A DNA stretch of 64,000 bases from an uncultured Mucispirillum sp. (GTDB lineage Bacteria; Chrysiogenota; Deferribacteres; Deferribacterales; Mucispirillaceae): the NCBI GenBank assembly GCA_944324465.1, contig CALUWI010000013.1, positions 1-64,000 of the forward strand, in the 5' to 3' direction. Positions within the stretch are counted from its first letter, which is position 1; each line of letters begins with the position of its first letter. Below the pieces are notes generated by a model. The model was not told the DNA's origin. It worked only from the letters and a program-made list of their open reading frames with translations, and searched no databases. The translations under genes were made by a program, and so were the position numbers. Positions 29,963-40,001 of this stretch are shown here, one piece after another.

Positions 29963-31429
29963 CTATTTTAACTTTTCTTTTAAAATATTATTGATTATAC
30001 CAGGGTTTGCTTTACCTTGAGTAGCTTTCATTGCCTGACCAACAAAAAAGCCAAAAAGTTTTTCTTTGCCAGCTTTGTATTCTTCTACATTTTTAGGGTT
30101 ATCAGCAATAATTTTATCAATAATTTTTTCTATTTCTTTTGTATCAGATACCTGTTTTAAGCCTTTTTCTTCAATAATAGCTTCTGGCTCTTTATCACTT
30201 TCTTCAATCATAGGTAAAAGCTCTTTAGCTATTCTTAAGCCTATTGTGCCGTCTTCTACTAATGCAGTAATTCTACCCAGACGGGAAGCAGTAGTTTTTA
30301 AATCTCTGATATTTTCTATCTGTTTTTCGCCCATTATAGCAGCAAGCTCAACAAGTATTAATGCAGCAGCTTTTTTCGCATCACTGCCTTTTTCCTTAAC
30401 AGCTTCTTCAAAATATTCTGCAACAGATTTTTCTGAAACAAGCCTTTTTGCATCTTCTTCGCTTAATTTATAATCTGTCATAAAGCGTTTAGATTTTTCA
30501 TCAGGCATTTCAGGCATACTGTTTTTTACTTTTTCAAGAAGTTCATCAGTAACTATTAAAGGAAATGCTAAATCTGGGTCTGGAAAATATCTGTAATCGT
30601 TTGCATTTTCTTTACCACGCATACTTCTTGTTTCTTTTTTATGAGCATTAAAAAGCCTTGTTTCCTGATATATTTCTTCCCCATTATCATAAGCATCTAC
30701 ATGGCGGTTTGCTTCATATTCAATAGCCTGCATAAGATAGCGGATAGAGTTAACATTTTTAATTTCGCATCTTGTTCTAAGTTCAGTAGAGCCAACAGGT
30801 CTTACAGATACATTGGCATCACATCTCATAGAGCCTTCATTCATATTGCCATCACATGTTTCAAGATAGCGAACAATGCTTCTTAATTTAGTAAGGTATG
30901 CACCAGCTTCAAAAGGTGAGCTCATATCTGGTTTTGAAACAATTTCCATTAATGCAACACCAGAACGGTTTAAGTCTATGCAGCTTTTGCCGGGAAGCAT
31001 ATCATGTATAGACTTACCAGCATCCTGCTCTAAATGCAGCCTTTCTATACCTATTTTTTTAGTTGAGCCGTTTTCAAGTTCTATTTCAAGATAGCCGTTG
31101 CCAACTATTGGTTTATCAAACTGGCTTATCTGATAACCTTGTGGTAAATCTGCATAAAAATAGTTTTTTCTTGCAAAAACAGATTCTTTATTGATAACTG
31201 CATTTAAGCCAAGACCTGTTTTTACAGCCTGTTCTACACAAAATTTATTTACAACTGGAAGCATTCCAGGAAAACCAGCATCAATAAATGCTACATGGTC
31301 ATTAGGTGTACCGCCGCTTGCTGCACTTGCTCCAGAAAAAAGTTTTGCATTTGATATAACCTGGCAGTGAACTTCAAGCCCTATTACTACTTCATAGTCG
31401 CATGTTCTTCCTTTTATTATGTAACTCAT
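29963..31429 (-). CDS. gatB: Asp-tRNA(Asn)/Glu-tRNA(Gln) amidotransferase subunit B
   Basis: Kinase/transamidase subunit that activates Glu-tRNA(Gln) or Asp-tRNA(Asn) and converts it to the amide form with ammonia from GatA. Typical motifs are VIGLEVHCQ, RKNYFYADLPQGYQISQ, HLEQDAGKSIH, DLNRSGVALMEIVS and MRCDANVS, with a C-terminal YqeY-like tail ending in GQAMKATQGKANPGIIN. The 488-residue length is normal. The ATG shares one base with the gatA stop (TAATG), with GGAG nine bases upstream; the upstream TTG is rejected. Confidence 0.97.
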   Translation of the reverse strand: MSYIIKGRTCDYEVVIGLEVHCQVISNAKLFSGASAASGGTPNDHVAFIDAGFPGMLPVVNKFCVEQAVKTGLGLNAVINKESVFARKNYFYADLPQGYQISQFDKPIVGNGYLEIELENGSTKKIGIERLHLEQDAGKSIHDMLPGKSCIDLNRSGVALMEIVSKPDMSSPFEAGAYLTKLRSIVRYLETCDGNMNEGSMRCDANVSVRPVGSTELRTRCEIKNVNSIRYLMQAIEYEANRHVDAYDNGEEIYQETRLFNAHKKETRSMRGKENANDYRYFPDPDLAFPLIVTDELLEKVKNSMPEMPDEKSKRFMTDYKLSEEDAKRLVSEKSVAEYFEEAVKEKGSDAKKAAALILVELAAIMGEKQIENIRDLKTTASRLGRITALVEDGTIGLRIAKELLPMIEESDKEPEAIIEEKGLKQVSDTKEIEKIIDKIIADNPKNVEEYKAGKEKLFGFFVGQAMKATQGKANPGIINNILKEKLK

Positions 31430-32889
31430 TATTTTCTGCTCCAACTATTATTTTGTTCCAGTACATAAGCTCCTTTAAAAAGAGTTTCTTCATCAAAATC
31501 TTTACCAATAAGCTGTAAGCCGATAGGCAGACCGTTTGCTGCTGTTTTTACAGGAACTGATATTGCAGGAAGTTTTGCTAAGTTTACAGGGACTGTAAAA
31601 GCATCCTGCAGATAGTTTGTAACTGGGTCAAATGTTTTACTTTCTTCTATTGTAAACGCTGTTGTAGGTGCAACTGGTGTAAGTATTGCATCTACTTCTT
31701 TAAATGCATTAATATAATCCTGTCTTATAAGTTTACGAACATTTAAGGCTTTTAAATAATATGCATCATAATACCCTGCAGAAAGAACATAAGTACCTAT
31801 CATAATACGCCTTTGCACTTCTGCACCAAAACCAGCACTTCTTGTATTTTCATACATTTCATCAAGAGATGAACCGTCTACTCTTAAACCAAAACGAACG
31901 CCGTCATATCTTGCAAGATTAGATGATGCCTCAGCTGGTGCAATAATATAGTATGTAGCAAGAGCATATTTCATATTAGGAAGTGATATTTCTTTTACTT
32001 CTGCACCTGCTTTTTCTAATATTTCTTTACCTTCATGCCATGCAGCAGCAATTTCTGCATTTAAATCATTATTTAAAAATTCTTTAGGCATACCTATTTT
32101 TAAGCCTTTCACACCATTTTTAAGTACGGCTTTAAAATCTGGCACTGCTACATCTGCACTTGTAGAATCAAATTCATCAAATCCTGCCATTTTTTCAAGC
32201 ATAATAGCTGCATCTTCTACAGTTTTAGTCATAGGACCTGCCTGGTCAAGTGATGAAGCATAGGCAATAATACCATAACGGGAACATCTGCCGTAAGTTG
32301 GCTTAATACCAACAATACCACAGAATGCAGCAGGCTGACGAATAGAACCGCCTGTGTCAGTTCCTGTAGCACCAGCACACATATCTGCAGCAACAGCAGC
32401 CGCTGAACCGCCAGAAGAACCGCCAGTAACTACTTCTGCTCCGTCCTGCCTTTTAACAGGGTTTACAGCCTGACCAAAATAACTTGTTAAGTTAGCACCA
32501 CCCATTGCAAATTCATCAAGGTTAGTTTTACCAATAAAAACACTGCCAGCCTGTAAAAGTTTTGATGTAACAGTAGATTCATAAGGCGGCACAAAATTTT
32601 CTAATATTCTGCTTGCAGCAGTAGTTCTAATATTTTCTGTACAGAATAAGTCTTTAATACCAAGTGGTACACCGTCTAAATCAGAAAGTCTTTCGCCTTT
32701 AGATATTCTTTTATCACTTTCTTGAGCCTGTTTTAAAGCATGCTCTGCAGTTTCTGTAATAAAGGCATTGTATTTTCTGCCTTTTTCCATATTTTCTATA
32801 TAAGCTTTCGTTACTTCTGTTGAAGAAAACTCTTTATTATTAAAGCCTTTTGAAAGTTCAGCTATTGATAATGATGTTAAATCTGCCAT
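31429..32889 (-). CDS. gatA: Asp-tRNA(Asn)/Glu-tRNA(Gln) amidotransferase subunit A
   Basis: Glutaminase subunit that releases ammonia from glutamine and passes it to GatB. The amidase signature holds the Ser-cisSer-Lys triad: lysine in [10 protein letters not shown], serines in [13 protein letters not shown] and [16 protein letters not shown]. The 486-residue length fits. It shares one base with the stop of gatC and one with the start of gatB, so the three subunits are translated as a coupled unit. Confidence 0.97.
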   Translation of the reverse strand: MADLTSLSIAELSKGFNNKEFSSTEVTKAYIENMEKGRKYNAFITETAEHALKQAQESDKRISKGERLSDLDGVPLGIKDLFCTENIRTTAASRILENFVPPYESTVTSKLLQAGSVFIGKTNLDEFAMGGANLTSYFGQAVNPVKRQDGAEVVTGGSSGGSAAAVAADMCAGATGTDTGGSIRQPAAFCGIVGIKPTYGRCSRYGIIAYASSLDQAGPMTKTVEDAAIMLEKMAGFDEFDSTSADVAVPDFKAVLKNGVKGLKIGMPKEFLNNDLNAEIAAAWHEGKEILEKAGAEVKEISLPNMKYALATYYIIAPAEASSNLARYDGVRFGLRVDGSSLDEMYENTRSAGFGAEVQRRIMIGTYVLSAGYYDAYYLKALNVRKLIRQDYINAFKEVDAILTPVAPTTAFTIEESKTFDPVTNYLQDAFTVPVNLAKLPAISVPVKTAANGLPIGLQLIGKDFDEETLFKGAYVLEQNNSWSRK

Positions 32890-33164
32890 TATTCCACCAC
32901 CTTAGGAACAGTAAAAAAATGCTCGTATGGCTCAGTTGCATTTTTCATAAGTTTTTCTGATAAATTTCCAATAGTAACTTTATCTTCACGCTGTCTTAAC
33001 GGGGCAGTTTCCTCAGCTCCAGTAACAGAAGAAGTATCTGCACTTTGTAAAATATCCATCCATTTTAAAATGTCATTTAAGTCTTTTGCCATACTGTCTA
33101 CGCCGCTTTCATCAAATTTTAAGCGGGCAAGTTTGGCAATATGATTAATTTCTTTTGCGTCCAT
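32889..33164 (-). CDS. gatC: Asp-tRNA(Asn)/Glu-tRNA(Gln) amidotransferase subunit C
   Basis: Small scaffold subunit that binds GatA and Gat[14 protein letters not shown] at the N-terminus and [18 protein letters not shown] are typical, and the C-terminal FFTVPKVVE is the usual end. The start at 33164 gives 91 residues with AGGACAGG upstream; an in-frame ATG at 33206 would add 14 atypical residues. First gene of gatCAB. Confidence 0.95.
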   Translation of the reverse strand: MDAKEINHIAKLARLKFDESGVDSMAKDLNDILKWMDILQSADTSSVTGAEETAPLRQREDKVTIGNLSEKLMKNATEPYEHFFTVPKVVE

Positions 33165-33232
33165 AACCTGTCCTTTTATAATTTTTAGCAATGTAATATT
33201 ACACAAGTTTTTTCATAAAGAAAAGAAAGAAT

Positions 33233-34597
33233 TTATCTGTAAAACCAAAATCTTACTAATTTCTCTTTATTCCCTTTCGGAAAAAACCGTAACTTATTAT
33301 CAAAAAAAGAATATTTTTTATATATATGCTTTTGGTGCGAAAATGTTTCAAAGCTGTATTTTCCATGATATGCGCCTATGCCGCTTGCTCCCACTCCGCC
33401 AAAAGGTGCATTATTATTTGTAATATGCATTATTACATCATTTACTGCTCCGCCGCCAAAAGATATATTATTTATTATTTTATTTTCTAATGCTTTATCA
33501 TGAGCAAAAATATATAATGCTAAAGGTTTTTCCAGTGTTTTAAACTGCTCTATTATATCATCAATATTAGTATATTCTATAACAGGCAGAATCGGTGCAA
33601 AAATTTCTTCCTGCATAACTCTGTCGCTGTATGTTACATTATCCATAATAGTTAAATCTATTTTTAATTTCTGCATATCAGTTAAGCCGCCAAAAACTAC
33701 TTTTGAACTGTCTATAAGACGGGCCGCTCTTTCAAAATGCCTTTTTGATATAATTTTAGGAAATTCTTCATGTTCTGATGAATGTGCTCCAAAAAGCATA
33801 GAGCTTTCAGCAATCATAGCACCTATTAACTGGCTTTTTACTCTTGAATGACATAAAATATAGTCAGGTGCTACACATGTCTGACCTGCATTTAAAACTT
33901 TACCCCATATTATTTTTTTTGCAGTATCTTTTATATCTGCACTTAAATCAACAATACATGGGCTTTTACCGCCTAACTCTAATGTTACAGGCGTTAAGTT
34001 GCTGCTTGCTGATTTCATTACTATTTTACCAATATTCTGGTTGCCTGTAAAAAATATATAATCAAACCTTTCTAAAAGCAAAGCCGCTCCAGCAACTGCA
34101 TCGCCCCTTACTACTCTTACATATTCTCGTGAAAATGTTTCATTAATTATTTGCGAAAGTATTAAAGATGTATTTTCAGAAAATTCCGAGAGCTTAACTA
34201 CTGCACAGTTGCCTGCGGCTATTGCCGCAATTAATGGTGATAAAGTAAGCTGTACTGGATAATTCCATGGCGAAATAATTAATACTACACCGTAAGGTTC
34301 ATAGTGAATACGACTTCTTCCCGGCTGCAGAGTTAATGGAACTTTTACTTTTTTAGGCGAACTTAGTTTTTTCAGATTTTTAATATAATAATTTAATTCT
34401 TCCATAACCATACCAGTTTCTGTCATAACAGCTTCAAAGGAAGATTTATTTAAATCATCATGTAAAGCCTGTAAAAGTGCTTCATCATATTTAAGCAGTG
34501 TTTTTTTCAAGGCTTTTAACTGCTCAAGCCTGTATTTTATACTTAAAGTCTCCCCACTTTTAAAATATTCCCGCATAGCAGGTACAATATTCTTCAT
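33233..34597 (-). CDS. Aldehyde dehydrogenase (class 3 type)
   Basis: NAD(P)+-dependent oxidation of an aldehyde to the acid. Visible motifs are the fold segment SPWNYPVQL, IFFTGNQNIGK, the catalytic glutamate in LELGGKSPCIV, the catalytic cysteine in NAGQTCVAPDY and EIFAPILPV. The 454-residue length and C-terminal FGGVGASGIGAYHGKYSFETFSH place it with ALDH3-type enzymes, which act on medium- and long-chain fatty or aromatic aldehydes. GGAG lies six bases before the ATG at 34597, favouring it over a GTG four codons upstream. Confidence 0.94.
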   Translation of the reverse strand: MKNIVPAMREYFKSGETLSIKYRLEQLKALKKTLLKYDEALLQALHDDLNKSSFEAVMTETGMVMEELNYYIKNLKKLSSPKKVKVPLTLQPGRSRIHYEPYGVVLIISPWNYPVQLTLSPLIAAIAAGNCAVVKLSEFSENTSLILSQIINETFSREYVRVVRGDAVAGAALLLERFDYIFFTGNQNIGKIVMKSASSNLTPVTLELGGKSPCIVDLSADIKDTAKKIIWGKVLNAGQTCVAPDYILCHSRVKSQLIGAMIAESSMLFGAHSSEHEEFPKIISKRHFERAARLIDSSKVVFGGLTDMQKLKIDLTIMDNVTYSDRVMQEEIFAPILPVIEYTNIDDIIEQFKTLEKPLALYIFAHDKALENKIINNISFGGGAVNDVIMHITNNNAPFGGVGASGIGAYHGKYSFETFSHQKHIYKKYSFFDNKLRFFPKGNKEKLVRFWFYR

Positions 34598-34704
34598 AAT
34601 TTTCTCCACATATATATAACCATTGATTATAAATTATTATAAATAAATAATCAAGAATTTAGATAGAAAGGTAAAATTACTCATATAAAAGAAATATTTA
34701 ATTT

Positions 34705-34744
34705 AATTACCAGTTTTTATATTATTTTTACTGGTAATTTTTAC
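34705..34744 (+). promoter_or_regulatory. Inverted repeat upstream of the micro-lipoprotein
   Basis: A 10-bp inverted repeat AATTACCAGT/ACTGGTAATT (34705-34714 with 34730-34739) followed by TTT. It could be a weak terminator, or an operator or leader hairpin for the small gene starting at 34781. The choice is not decided by sequence. Confidence 0.4.
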
Positions 34745-34780
34745 AGTGATAAAATAAAAAATAAATCAAAGGAGTATTAT

Positions 34781-34878
34781 ATGCAAAGTAAAAAAATTTA
34801 TCATCAATATGCCTTTTTATCTTAACTGCATTTTTTATTACAGCATGCAGTGATAGTAACGACAATAATACAATATGA
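34781..34878 (+). pseudogene. Frameshifted micro-lipoprotein
   Basis: A strong AAAGGAG stands before an ATG at 34781. As written, the frame ends after 14 codons. A run of seven A residues (34790-34796) is the likely fault: one extra A would give a 32-residue protein beginning MQSKKNLSSICLF, with a hydrophobic core and the lipobox ITAC, a ten-residue mature tail and a stop at 34878. A good terminator at 34933 follows on the same strand. This may be a decayed gene, a phase-variable or slippage-decoded gene, or a sequencing error in a homopolymer. Function unknown. Confidence 0.6.
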
Positions 34879-34932
34879 GCCGCACAAAATATCATTTGTA
34901 AAATAAGTATTGAAATTAAAAAAGATAATAGA

Positions 34933-34966
34933 AGTCAGCAGGATAAAACCTGCTGACTTTTTTTTA
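34933..34966 (+). terminator. Intrinsic terminator of the micro-lipoprotein unit
   Basis: A 10-bp stem AGTCAGCAGG/CCTGCTGACT (34933-34942 with 34949-34958) followed by a run of T residues on the plus strand only. It therefore terminates plus-strand transcription, which supports the small plus-strand gene being a real unit. Confidence 0.85.
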
Positions 34967-35941
34967 AATTTCATTAACACATATTTCTTTATTTTTAATA
35001 GCTATTATAGTTCTGATTAATACAATAAGTATTAAAATAGATGTCATAATAAGTGAAGCATAACCAAGCAGCTTAAATGTTAAATATTCAAAGCTAGTTT
35101 TTTCATATACAGTAATGATTGCCATAGTTAATGCTGCCATTGGGAAAGTAAATGCCCACCAGGATATAAAAAACTTAATTTTATAGAAATTTTTAATTAA
35201 TGCTAAAAGTATTAATCCAAAAGTTAAAGCCACATTAAAAAGAATAACTGCAAACATATCATAAGCACCCTGCAGTTTTAAATAGCTAAGCATTCCAACA
35301 GATGGCGGAGCTATAAAAATAGCAAGTGTTGGTAAAAATTTCTGTGCAAGCATACCATGGAAAATAATTCTATTAAAAATTATAGCTGTTAATATTATCC
35401 AAAAGAAAATGCCTAGAGAGAAAAAGAAATCAAGCAGATAAATATCAGCAAACCCGTCCCCTGCAATTGGAACGATTATATTACCTACAACAGGAATAAA
35501 CCAGGCTGGGTTTGAATGAGCAAGTTCAATATTTTTATTAAGCCAGTATGTAATAGTATAAAATGTAAAAAATGTCTGCAGACCTGTACCTATTACAAAA
35601 AGAGGGAAAGCAATATTTTCATATTCATGGAAAACTGTGGAAAGCAGCAGCATTGATATAGAGATTGCTGCAAAAAAGTTTACTCTGACTGGGTGTTTTA
35701 TTTCTTTTTTCACTTCACCAGGATATTTAAAAAGTTTTACAATATATATTAATGCAATAATTACAGCAAGACATGCAGTAATATATGATAGTGTCTGATA
35801 AATTATTTCAGGCAGTAAAAAAACTTCACTTGCTTTTTTATAAGCAAGAGTAATACCTGAAAACCCCATTATAACTGCAAACATCATAACAGGAAAATAC
35901 TGTAAACGAGAAGAATTTGTTTCTTTTTGCATTTCACTCAT
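34964..35941 (-). CDS. SLAC1/TehA-family anion channel or transporter
   Basis: A 325-residue membrane protein with about ten hydrophobic helices and the family segment NPAWFIPVVGNIIVPIAG near residues 145-162. The family (TDT, including TehA, Mae1 and SLAC1) moves small anions, dicarboxylates or gives tellurite resistance; the substrate here is unknown. AAGGGAC precedes the first ATG. It stands alone by spacing from DUF2141. Confidence 0.88.
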   Translation of the reverse strand: MSEMQKETNSSRLQYFPVMMFAVIMGFSGITLAYKKASEVFLLPEIIYQTLSYITACLAVIIALIYIVKLFKYPGEVKKEIKHPVRVNFFAAISISMLLLSTVFHEYENIAFPLFVIGTGLQTFFTFYTITYWLNKNIELAHSNPAWFIPVVGNIIVPIAGDGFADIYLLDFFFSLGIFFWIILTAIIFNRIIFHGMLAQKFLPTLAIFIAPPSVGMLSYLKLQGAYDMFAVILFNVALTFGLILLALIKNFYKIKFFISWWAFTFPMAALTMAIITVYEKTSFEYLTFKLLGYASLIMTSILILIVLIRTIIAIKNKEICVNEI

Positions 35942-36046
35942 AATGTCCCTTCCTTATTGTCTTTTTAAAAAAGACTTTTTTTGTCTGAATATACTCTTTT
36001 TATAAAATAAAACAAGAGTAAAATTTAATTTTTGTATAATTATATA

Positions 36047-36481
36047 TTATCTTAAATTAATTCTTATAAAATTTTCTGCCTTTTCAATGCTTATAAGCAC
36101 TTTTTCATAAGGCGGAAGTTCTGAATATGAGCCAAAAAAATTATTAGAAAACCCAAACTTTTCTACAGGGTGATTTGCTGCATTTAAATCAAGCACTTTA
36201 TTTTCATTTTCGTCATGAAAAATTTTTACAGCATACATACCCTTTGGTATAGTTATTTTTGCAGTAACAGTATTTTTTTTAGCTGGAAAGAAAAAAGCAT
36301 AAGGAACAGGTACCTGCCCTATAAATTCCTGCTGATTTCTGCATAAATGTATCATAATATTACCAGTTGAGGATTCAATATTATTTACTTCAAGGACCAT
36401 TACTGCTCTGTCATCTTCTGCAAAGGCATATATGCTTTGAAAAAGCAGTACAGTAATTATTATTAATTTTATATATTTCAT
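36047..36481 (-). CDS. DUF2141 exported protein
   Basis: A 144-residue protein with a signal peptide (about 1-21, cut after AFA) and a single beta-sandwich DUF2141 domain. The diagnostic stretch is PKGMYAVKIFHDENENKVLDLN, followed by KFGFSNN. Function of the family is unknown; members are periplasmic or outer-membrane associated. It starts three bases after the stop of the AAA/Fis regulator, so the two are co-transcribed. Confidence 0.9.
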   Translation of the reverse strand: MKYIKLIIITVLLFQSIYAFAEDDRAVMVLEVNNIESSTGNIMIHLCRNQQEFIGQVPVPYAFFFPAKKNTVTAKITIPKGMYAVKIFHDENENKVLDLNAANHPVEKFGFSNNFFGSYSELPPYEKVLISIEKAENFIRINLR

Positions 36482-36484
36482 TAA

Positions 36485-37504
36485 TTAATCTTCCATATCA
36501 TAAGTCTGCATTTTTTTATGCAGTGTATTTCTGTTTATCCTAATAAGCTGAGCAGCACGAGACCTGTTGCCTTTTGTCATATCCAGTGCTGCTTGAATTA
36601 AAGGTCTTTCCACAGCTTTGCAGTATTCTTCATAAGGGTTAATAGCTTCAGAATGGATACCACTTTCTAATAAACCACGGGCAAATTTATACAGTTCATC
36701 AAGAGTATTTCTGCCTGCTTCAATAAAGCCCTGCTTTCTTCTAACATCCTTTGGTAAAGATGATAATACTATAGTGCCATTACTTGTATGGTTTACTGCA
36801 TGATATATAGTATTAACTAACTGCCTTACATTTCCAGGCCAGTCGTAGCTTTGCAGAGTTTCTTCGGCTTCTTCTGATATTGGAATACTTTTTTTACCAA
36901 AATAACCTAAATCACGCATTATTATTCTGATTAAATCTTCAATATCTTCTTTTCTTTCCCTTAAGGGTGGTATATTTATAATAATGGCAAAGCTGTCCCT
37001 TAATCTTTGGTTGAATCTTTGCTGGCGGGAAAGCTCCGTTAAGTTCCTGTTAGTAGAAGATATAAACCGCGGCGAAAACATACCTAATTCCTGCTCTATT
37101 TTAATAATAGAATTAAGCAGGTATTCCTGCAGTTTTGCATTAGCTGAGGCAATATCTGAAATATAAACTGTGCCTTTTTCTGCCTTTTTAAAGTAGTCAT
37201 ATACTTTACTAAAGCCAAGTGAACCTACTACATCATTTAATTCTACAGGGTTGACTATTACAAAATCACCAGTTCTGCCGCTTTGGCTGTGAATATATTC
37301 TGCCAGCCTGTCTTTACCGCAGCCGTCCTCCCCTGTAATATGTATACTTACATCAATAGGGGCAACAACTTCTACTAAATCATATATTTTTTTCATTTTT
37401 GCAGAATTATTTACAATACTTCTGCTTTTATATTTAGAAGTCTGTTGTTCTTCTGCTGCCTGCAAATTGTCCTGATTAATTTTTTCTATATTTTCGTTAT
37501 CCAT
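36485..37504 (-). CDS. Degenerate sigma-54 activator-like regulator with Fis-type HTH
   Basis: The protein has the outline of a sigma-54 enhancer-binding protein: an AAA+ domain at about 35-250 and a C-terminal Fis-like helix-turn-helix (GNRSRAAQLIRINRNTLHKKM) at about 310-335. Walker A is altered to GEDGCGKD and the Walker B region reads GTVYISDI in place of the usual GTLFLDEI. The segment that normally holds GAFTGA, needed to touch sigma-54, is missing. The later RLRDSFAIIINIPPLRERKEDI and WPGNVRQL are intact. It probably binds DNA but is unlikely to activate sigma-54 promoters. The ATG at 37504 follows the PBP1A stop directly; a GTG at 37510 is also possible. Confidence 0.85.
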   Translation of the reverse strand: MDNENIEKINQDNLQAAEEQQTSKYKSRSIVNNSAKMKKIYDLVEVVAPIDVSIHITGEDGCGKDRLAEYIHSQSGRTGDFVIVNPVELNDVVGSLGFSKVYDYFKKAEKGTVYISDIASANAKLQEYLLNSIIKIEQELGMFSPRFISSTNRNLTELSRQQRFNQRLRDSFAIIINIPPLRERKEDIEDLIRIIMRDLGYFGKKSIPISEEAEETLQSYDWPGNVRQLVNTIYHAVNHTSNGTIVLSSLPKDVRRKQGFIEAGRNTLDELYKFARGLLESGIHSEAINPYEEYCKAVERPLIQAALDMTKGNRSRAAQLIRINRNTLHKKMQTYDMED

Positions 37505-37509
37505 AAGCA

Positions 37510-39984
37510 CTACTTTTTAAAATCGTATACAGTAGGTTTATTACTGCTGTCTACTGGATAAATAGAATATCCAAGATTTCCAGTAATAGAATCTGTAATC
37601 TCATGTGTATCATTATTTACTTTAAAATAAGTTGCATTTACTGGAGCAGGGAAAAGTGCAAGAGGCACTTTTTCATTTATGCTTTTAAAGTAATCTATAA
37701 ATATAAACTGTGCTGTATTTCCACCAACAGCATAAGCTCCCATTTTTCTGTAATCATCATAACCAACCCATGCAACAGTTACAAGGTTTGGAAGAACACC
37801 TGCAAACCAGCCGTCTTTAGAATCATTTGATGTTCCAGTTTTCCCGCCAATCATTCTGTTTACTGCATTTCTTGTTCTCCATGCACCGCCTTTTTCTACA
37901 ACTCTTACAATACTATCTGTAATTAATGAGGCAGATTTTTCATCAAGCACACGAGTCATTTCTGGCTGCTGAAATTCAAATAAAGTTTTGTTATCTATAT
38001 CCGCTACTCTTGTAACAAAAAATGGTTTTGAAGGACGCATACCCTGATTTGCAAAAGTAGAATATGCTGTTGCAAGTTCTAACGGAGATGCTGACAAGCT
38101 GCCAAGACTTACAGATAAATCAACAGGAATTTCACCTGTAAAGCCAAACATTTTTGCATATCTAATAATTTTTTTAATACCTATTTTCTGTGCAAGTTTA
38201 ATAGTTACTGAGTTATTTGATACCTGCAGTGCTCTTTCAAGAGTCATTTCTCCCATAAACTGACCATCAAAGTTTTTTGGACGCCAGTCTTCTTCCCCTT
38301 CCTTTTCACTTTCCTGAATAACTGGTGTATCATAGAATATACTCATAGGATAATAACCGCTTTCATAAGCTGCCGCATAAACAAGTGGCTTAAATGTACT
38401 TCCCACCTGTCTTCTTGCCTGTACTGCCCTGTTAAAGAAAGATTTAAAATATGACATACCGCCTGCCATTGCATATATTTCTCCAGTCTGTGGGTTCATA
38501 GATACAACAGCACCTTCTAAATCAGGGTTCTGCTCAATCATATATACACCTGTTGATACATTATCTTTTAATACAGGTGAAACATATATCATATCATCAA
38601 CTGCAAAAACATCTAAAAATGTTTTTGCTTTTTCATTTTTACTGTTTGTTATCCAGCTGTTTTCTTTAAAATTAATTGAACCAGATGAACCGTCACTTAA
38701 TTTAATTTTTAAAGTAGTTTTGGCTGCTTCAGTAATTACAGCTTTCTGGTATCCTAAATCTTTTAAATAATCTGGTACATCATTATCAAGACGCACATAT
38801 TTTACTGTACTGTTATCAGTTTCTTCACTGACTACCGCATTATCTACTGCATCTTCTGTCTGCTCCACATCGGTTTCATCTTCCACTAAAATTTTACCAA
38901 GTGGACCAGTATAGCCTTCTCTTTTTGCAATACTCATTAAATTTTTAATCAATGCTTCTTCTGCAGCTATCTGATAGTCTAAATTTAATGTAGTAAATAC
39001 TTTAATACCTTTATTTTGTGCATCTTCTATTTTTAAGTCTTCTTCTATATATTTATGTACAAAATCCATAAAATAGCCTGCATGACGCAGTCTTAACGGA
39101 ATACTTTCTGCCAGCTTTACAGTTTCATTTACTGCCGCATCATATTCTTCCTGAGTAATATATTTTACTTCCAACATTCTTTTTAATACATGGTTTCGTC
39201 TGTTAACTGCTCTTTTCATATTTAAATGTGGAGCATAAATAGATGGACCTTTTGGAATACCTGCAATCATAGCAGCTTCTGCAATAGTTAAATCTTTTAC
39301 ATCTTTTTTACCAAAATAGTTAATTGCTGCAGCCTGTATACCATAAGCACCGCGTCCAAAGTTTACCTGATTTAAGTATAATTCTAATATTTTTTCTTTG
39401 CTTAATTCTTTATCAAGCCTGTATGCAATAATTGCTTCTTTTATTTTACGCTTTAATTTTCTTTCTGGTGAAAGATATATTACTTTAACAAGCTGTTGAG
39501 TTAATGTAGAGCCGCCTTCTACCATTCTGCCAGCTTTAATGTTTGATACCATAGCACGAGCAATACCCCATGGGTCAATACCGCTGTGCTCATAAAATCT
39601 TGCATCTTCAACAGCTACAACAGCCTGATAAACATAGGGCGGCATCTGCTCAATAGATATAGGATATCGTCTTTCTGCTCCAAGTTCTGCAATAATATTA
39701 CCTTTGGCATCGTAGACTACCATTGGCTCTGTATATTTAAATTTACTGAATTCATCAGTAGAAGGTAGCTGCAGACTAAGCATATAAATATATACTATAA
39801 CAGAAACAAGCCCTATTATTCCAAGAGCAAACATAGCACCTATAATATATAAAATAATACGCAGTTTAGAGCGTTTTTTGGGTTTTTTATTGTCATTATT
39901 GTCATTATTATTTGCAATATTATTTAATTCTTCTGCCAGTAATGGTATGTTATTTTCATTATTATCAAACTTATTTTCTGACAT
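37510..39984 (-). CDS. mrcA: Class A penicillin-binding protein (PBP1A)
   Basis: Bifunctional peptidoglycan glycosyltransferase and transpeptidase of 824 residues. After an acidic, Asn-rich cytoplasmic tail and a membrane helix at about 43-68, the glycosyltransferase domain carries EDARFYEHSGIDPWG and GGSTLTQQLVK. An OB-like insert holds an acidic loop at about 360-385. The transpeptidase motifs are STFK (catalytic serine), SNNS and KTGTSND. It is followed, with at most a few bases between, by the AAA/Fis regulator, so the regulator may be tied to envelope growth. Confidence 0.95.
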   Translation of the reverse strand: MSENKFDNNENNIPLLAEELNNIANNNDNNDNKKPKKRSKLRIILYIIGAMFALGIIGLVSVIVYIYMLSLQLPSTDEFSKFKYTEPMVVYDAKGNIIAELGAERRYPISIEQMPPYVYQAVVAVEDARFYEHSGIDPWGIARAMVSNIKAGRMVEGGSTLTQQLVKVIYLSPERKLKRKIKEAIIAYRLDKELSKEKILELYLNQVNFGRGAYGIQAAAINYFGKKDVKDLTIAEAAMIAGIPKGPSIYAPHLNMKRAVNRRNHVLKRMLEVKYITQEEYDAAVNETVKLAESIPLRLRHAGYFMDFVHKYIEEDLKIEDAQNKGIKVFTTLNLDYQIAAEEALIKNLMSIAKREGYTGPLGKILVEDETDVEQTEDAVDNAVVSEETDNSTVKYVRLDNDVPDYLKDLGYQKAVITEAAKTTLKIKLSDGSSGSINFKENSWITNSKNEKAKTFLDVFAVDDMIYVSPVLKDNVSTGVYMIEQNPDLEGAVVSMNPQTGEIYAMAGGMSYFKSFFNRAVQARRQVGSTFKPLVYAAAYESGYYPMSIFYDTPVIQESEKEGEEDWRPKNFDGQFMGEMTLERALQVSNNSVTIKLAQKIGIKKIIRYAKMFGFTGEIPVDLSVSLGSLSASPLELATAYSTFANQGMRPSKPFFVTRVADIDNKTLFEFQQPEMTRVLDEKSASLITDSIVRVVEKGGAWRTRNAVNRMIGGKTGTSNDSKDGWFAGVLPNLVTVAWVGYDDYRKMGAYAVGGNTAQFIFIDYFKSINEKVPLALFPAPVNATYFKVNNDTHEITDSITGNLGYSIYPVDSSNKPTVYDFKK

Positions 39985-40001
39985 TACCTACTCCATATTA
40001 T

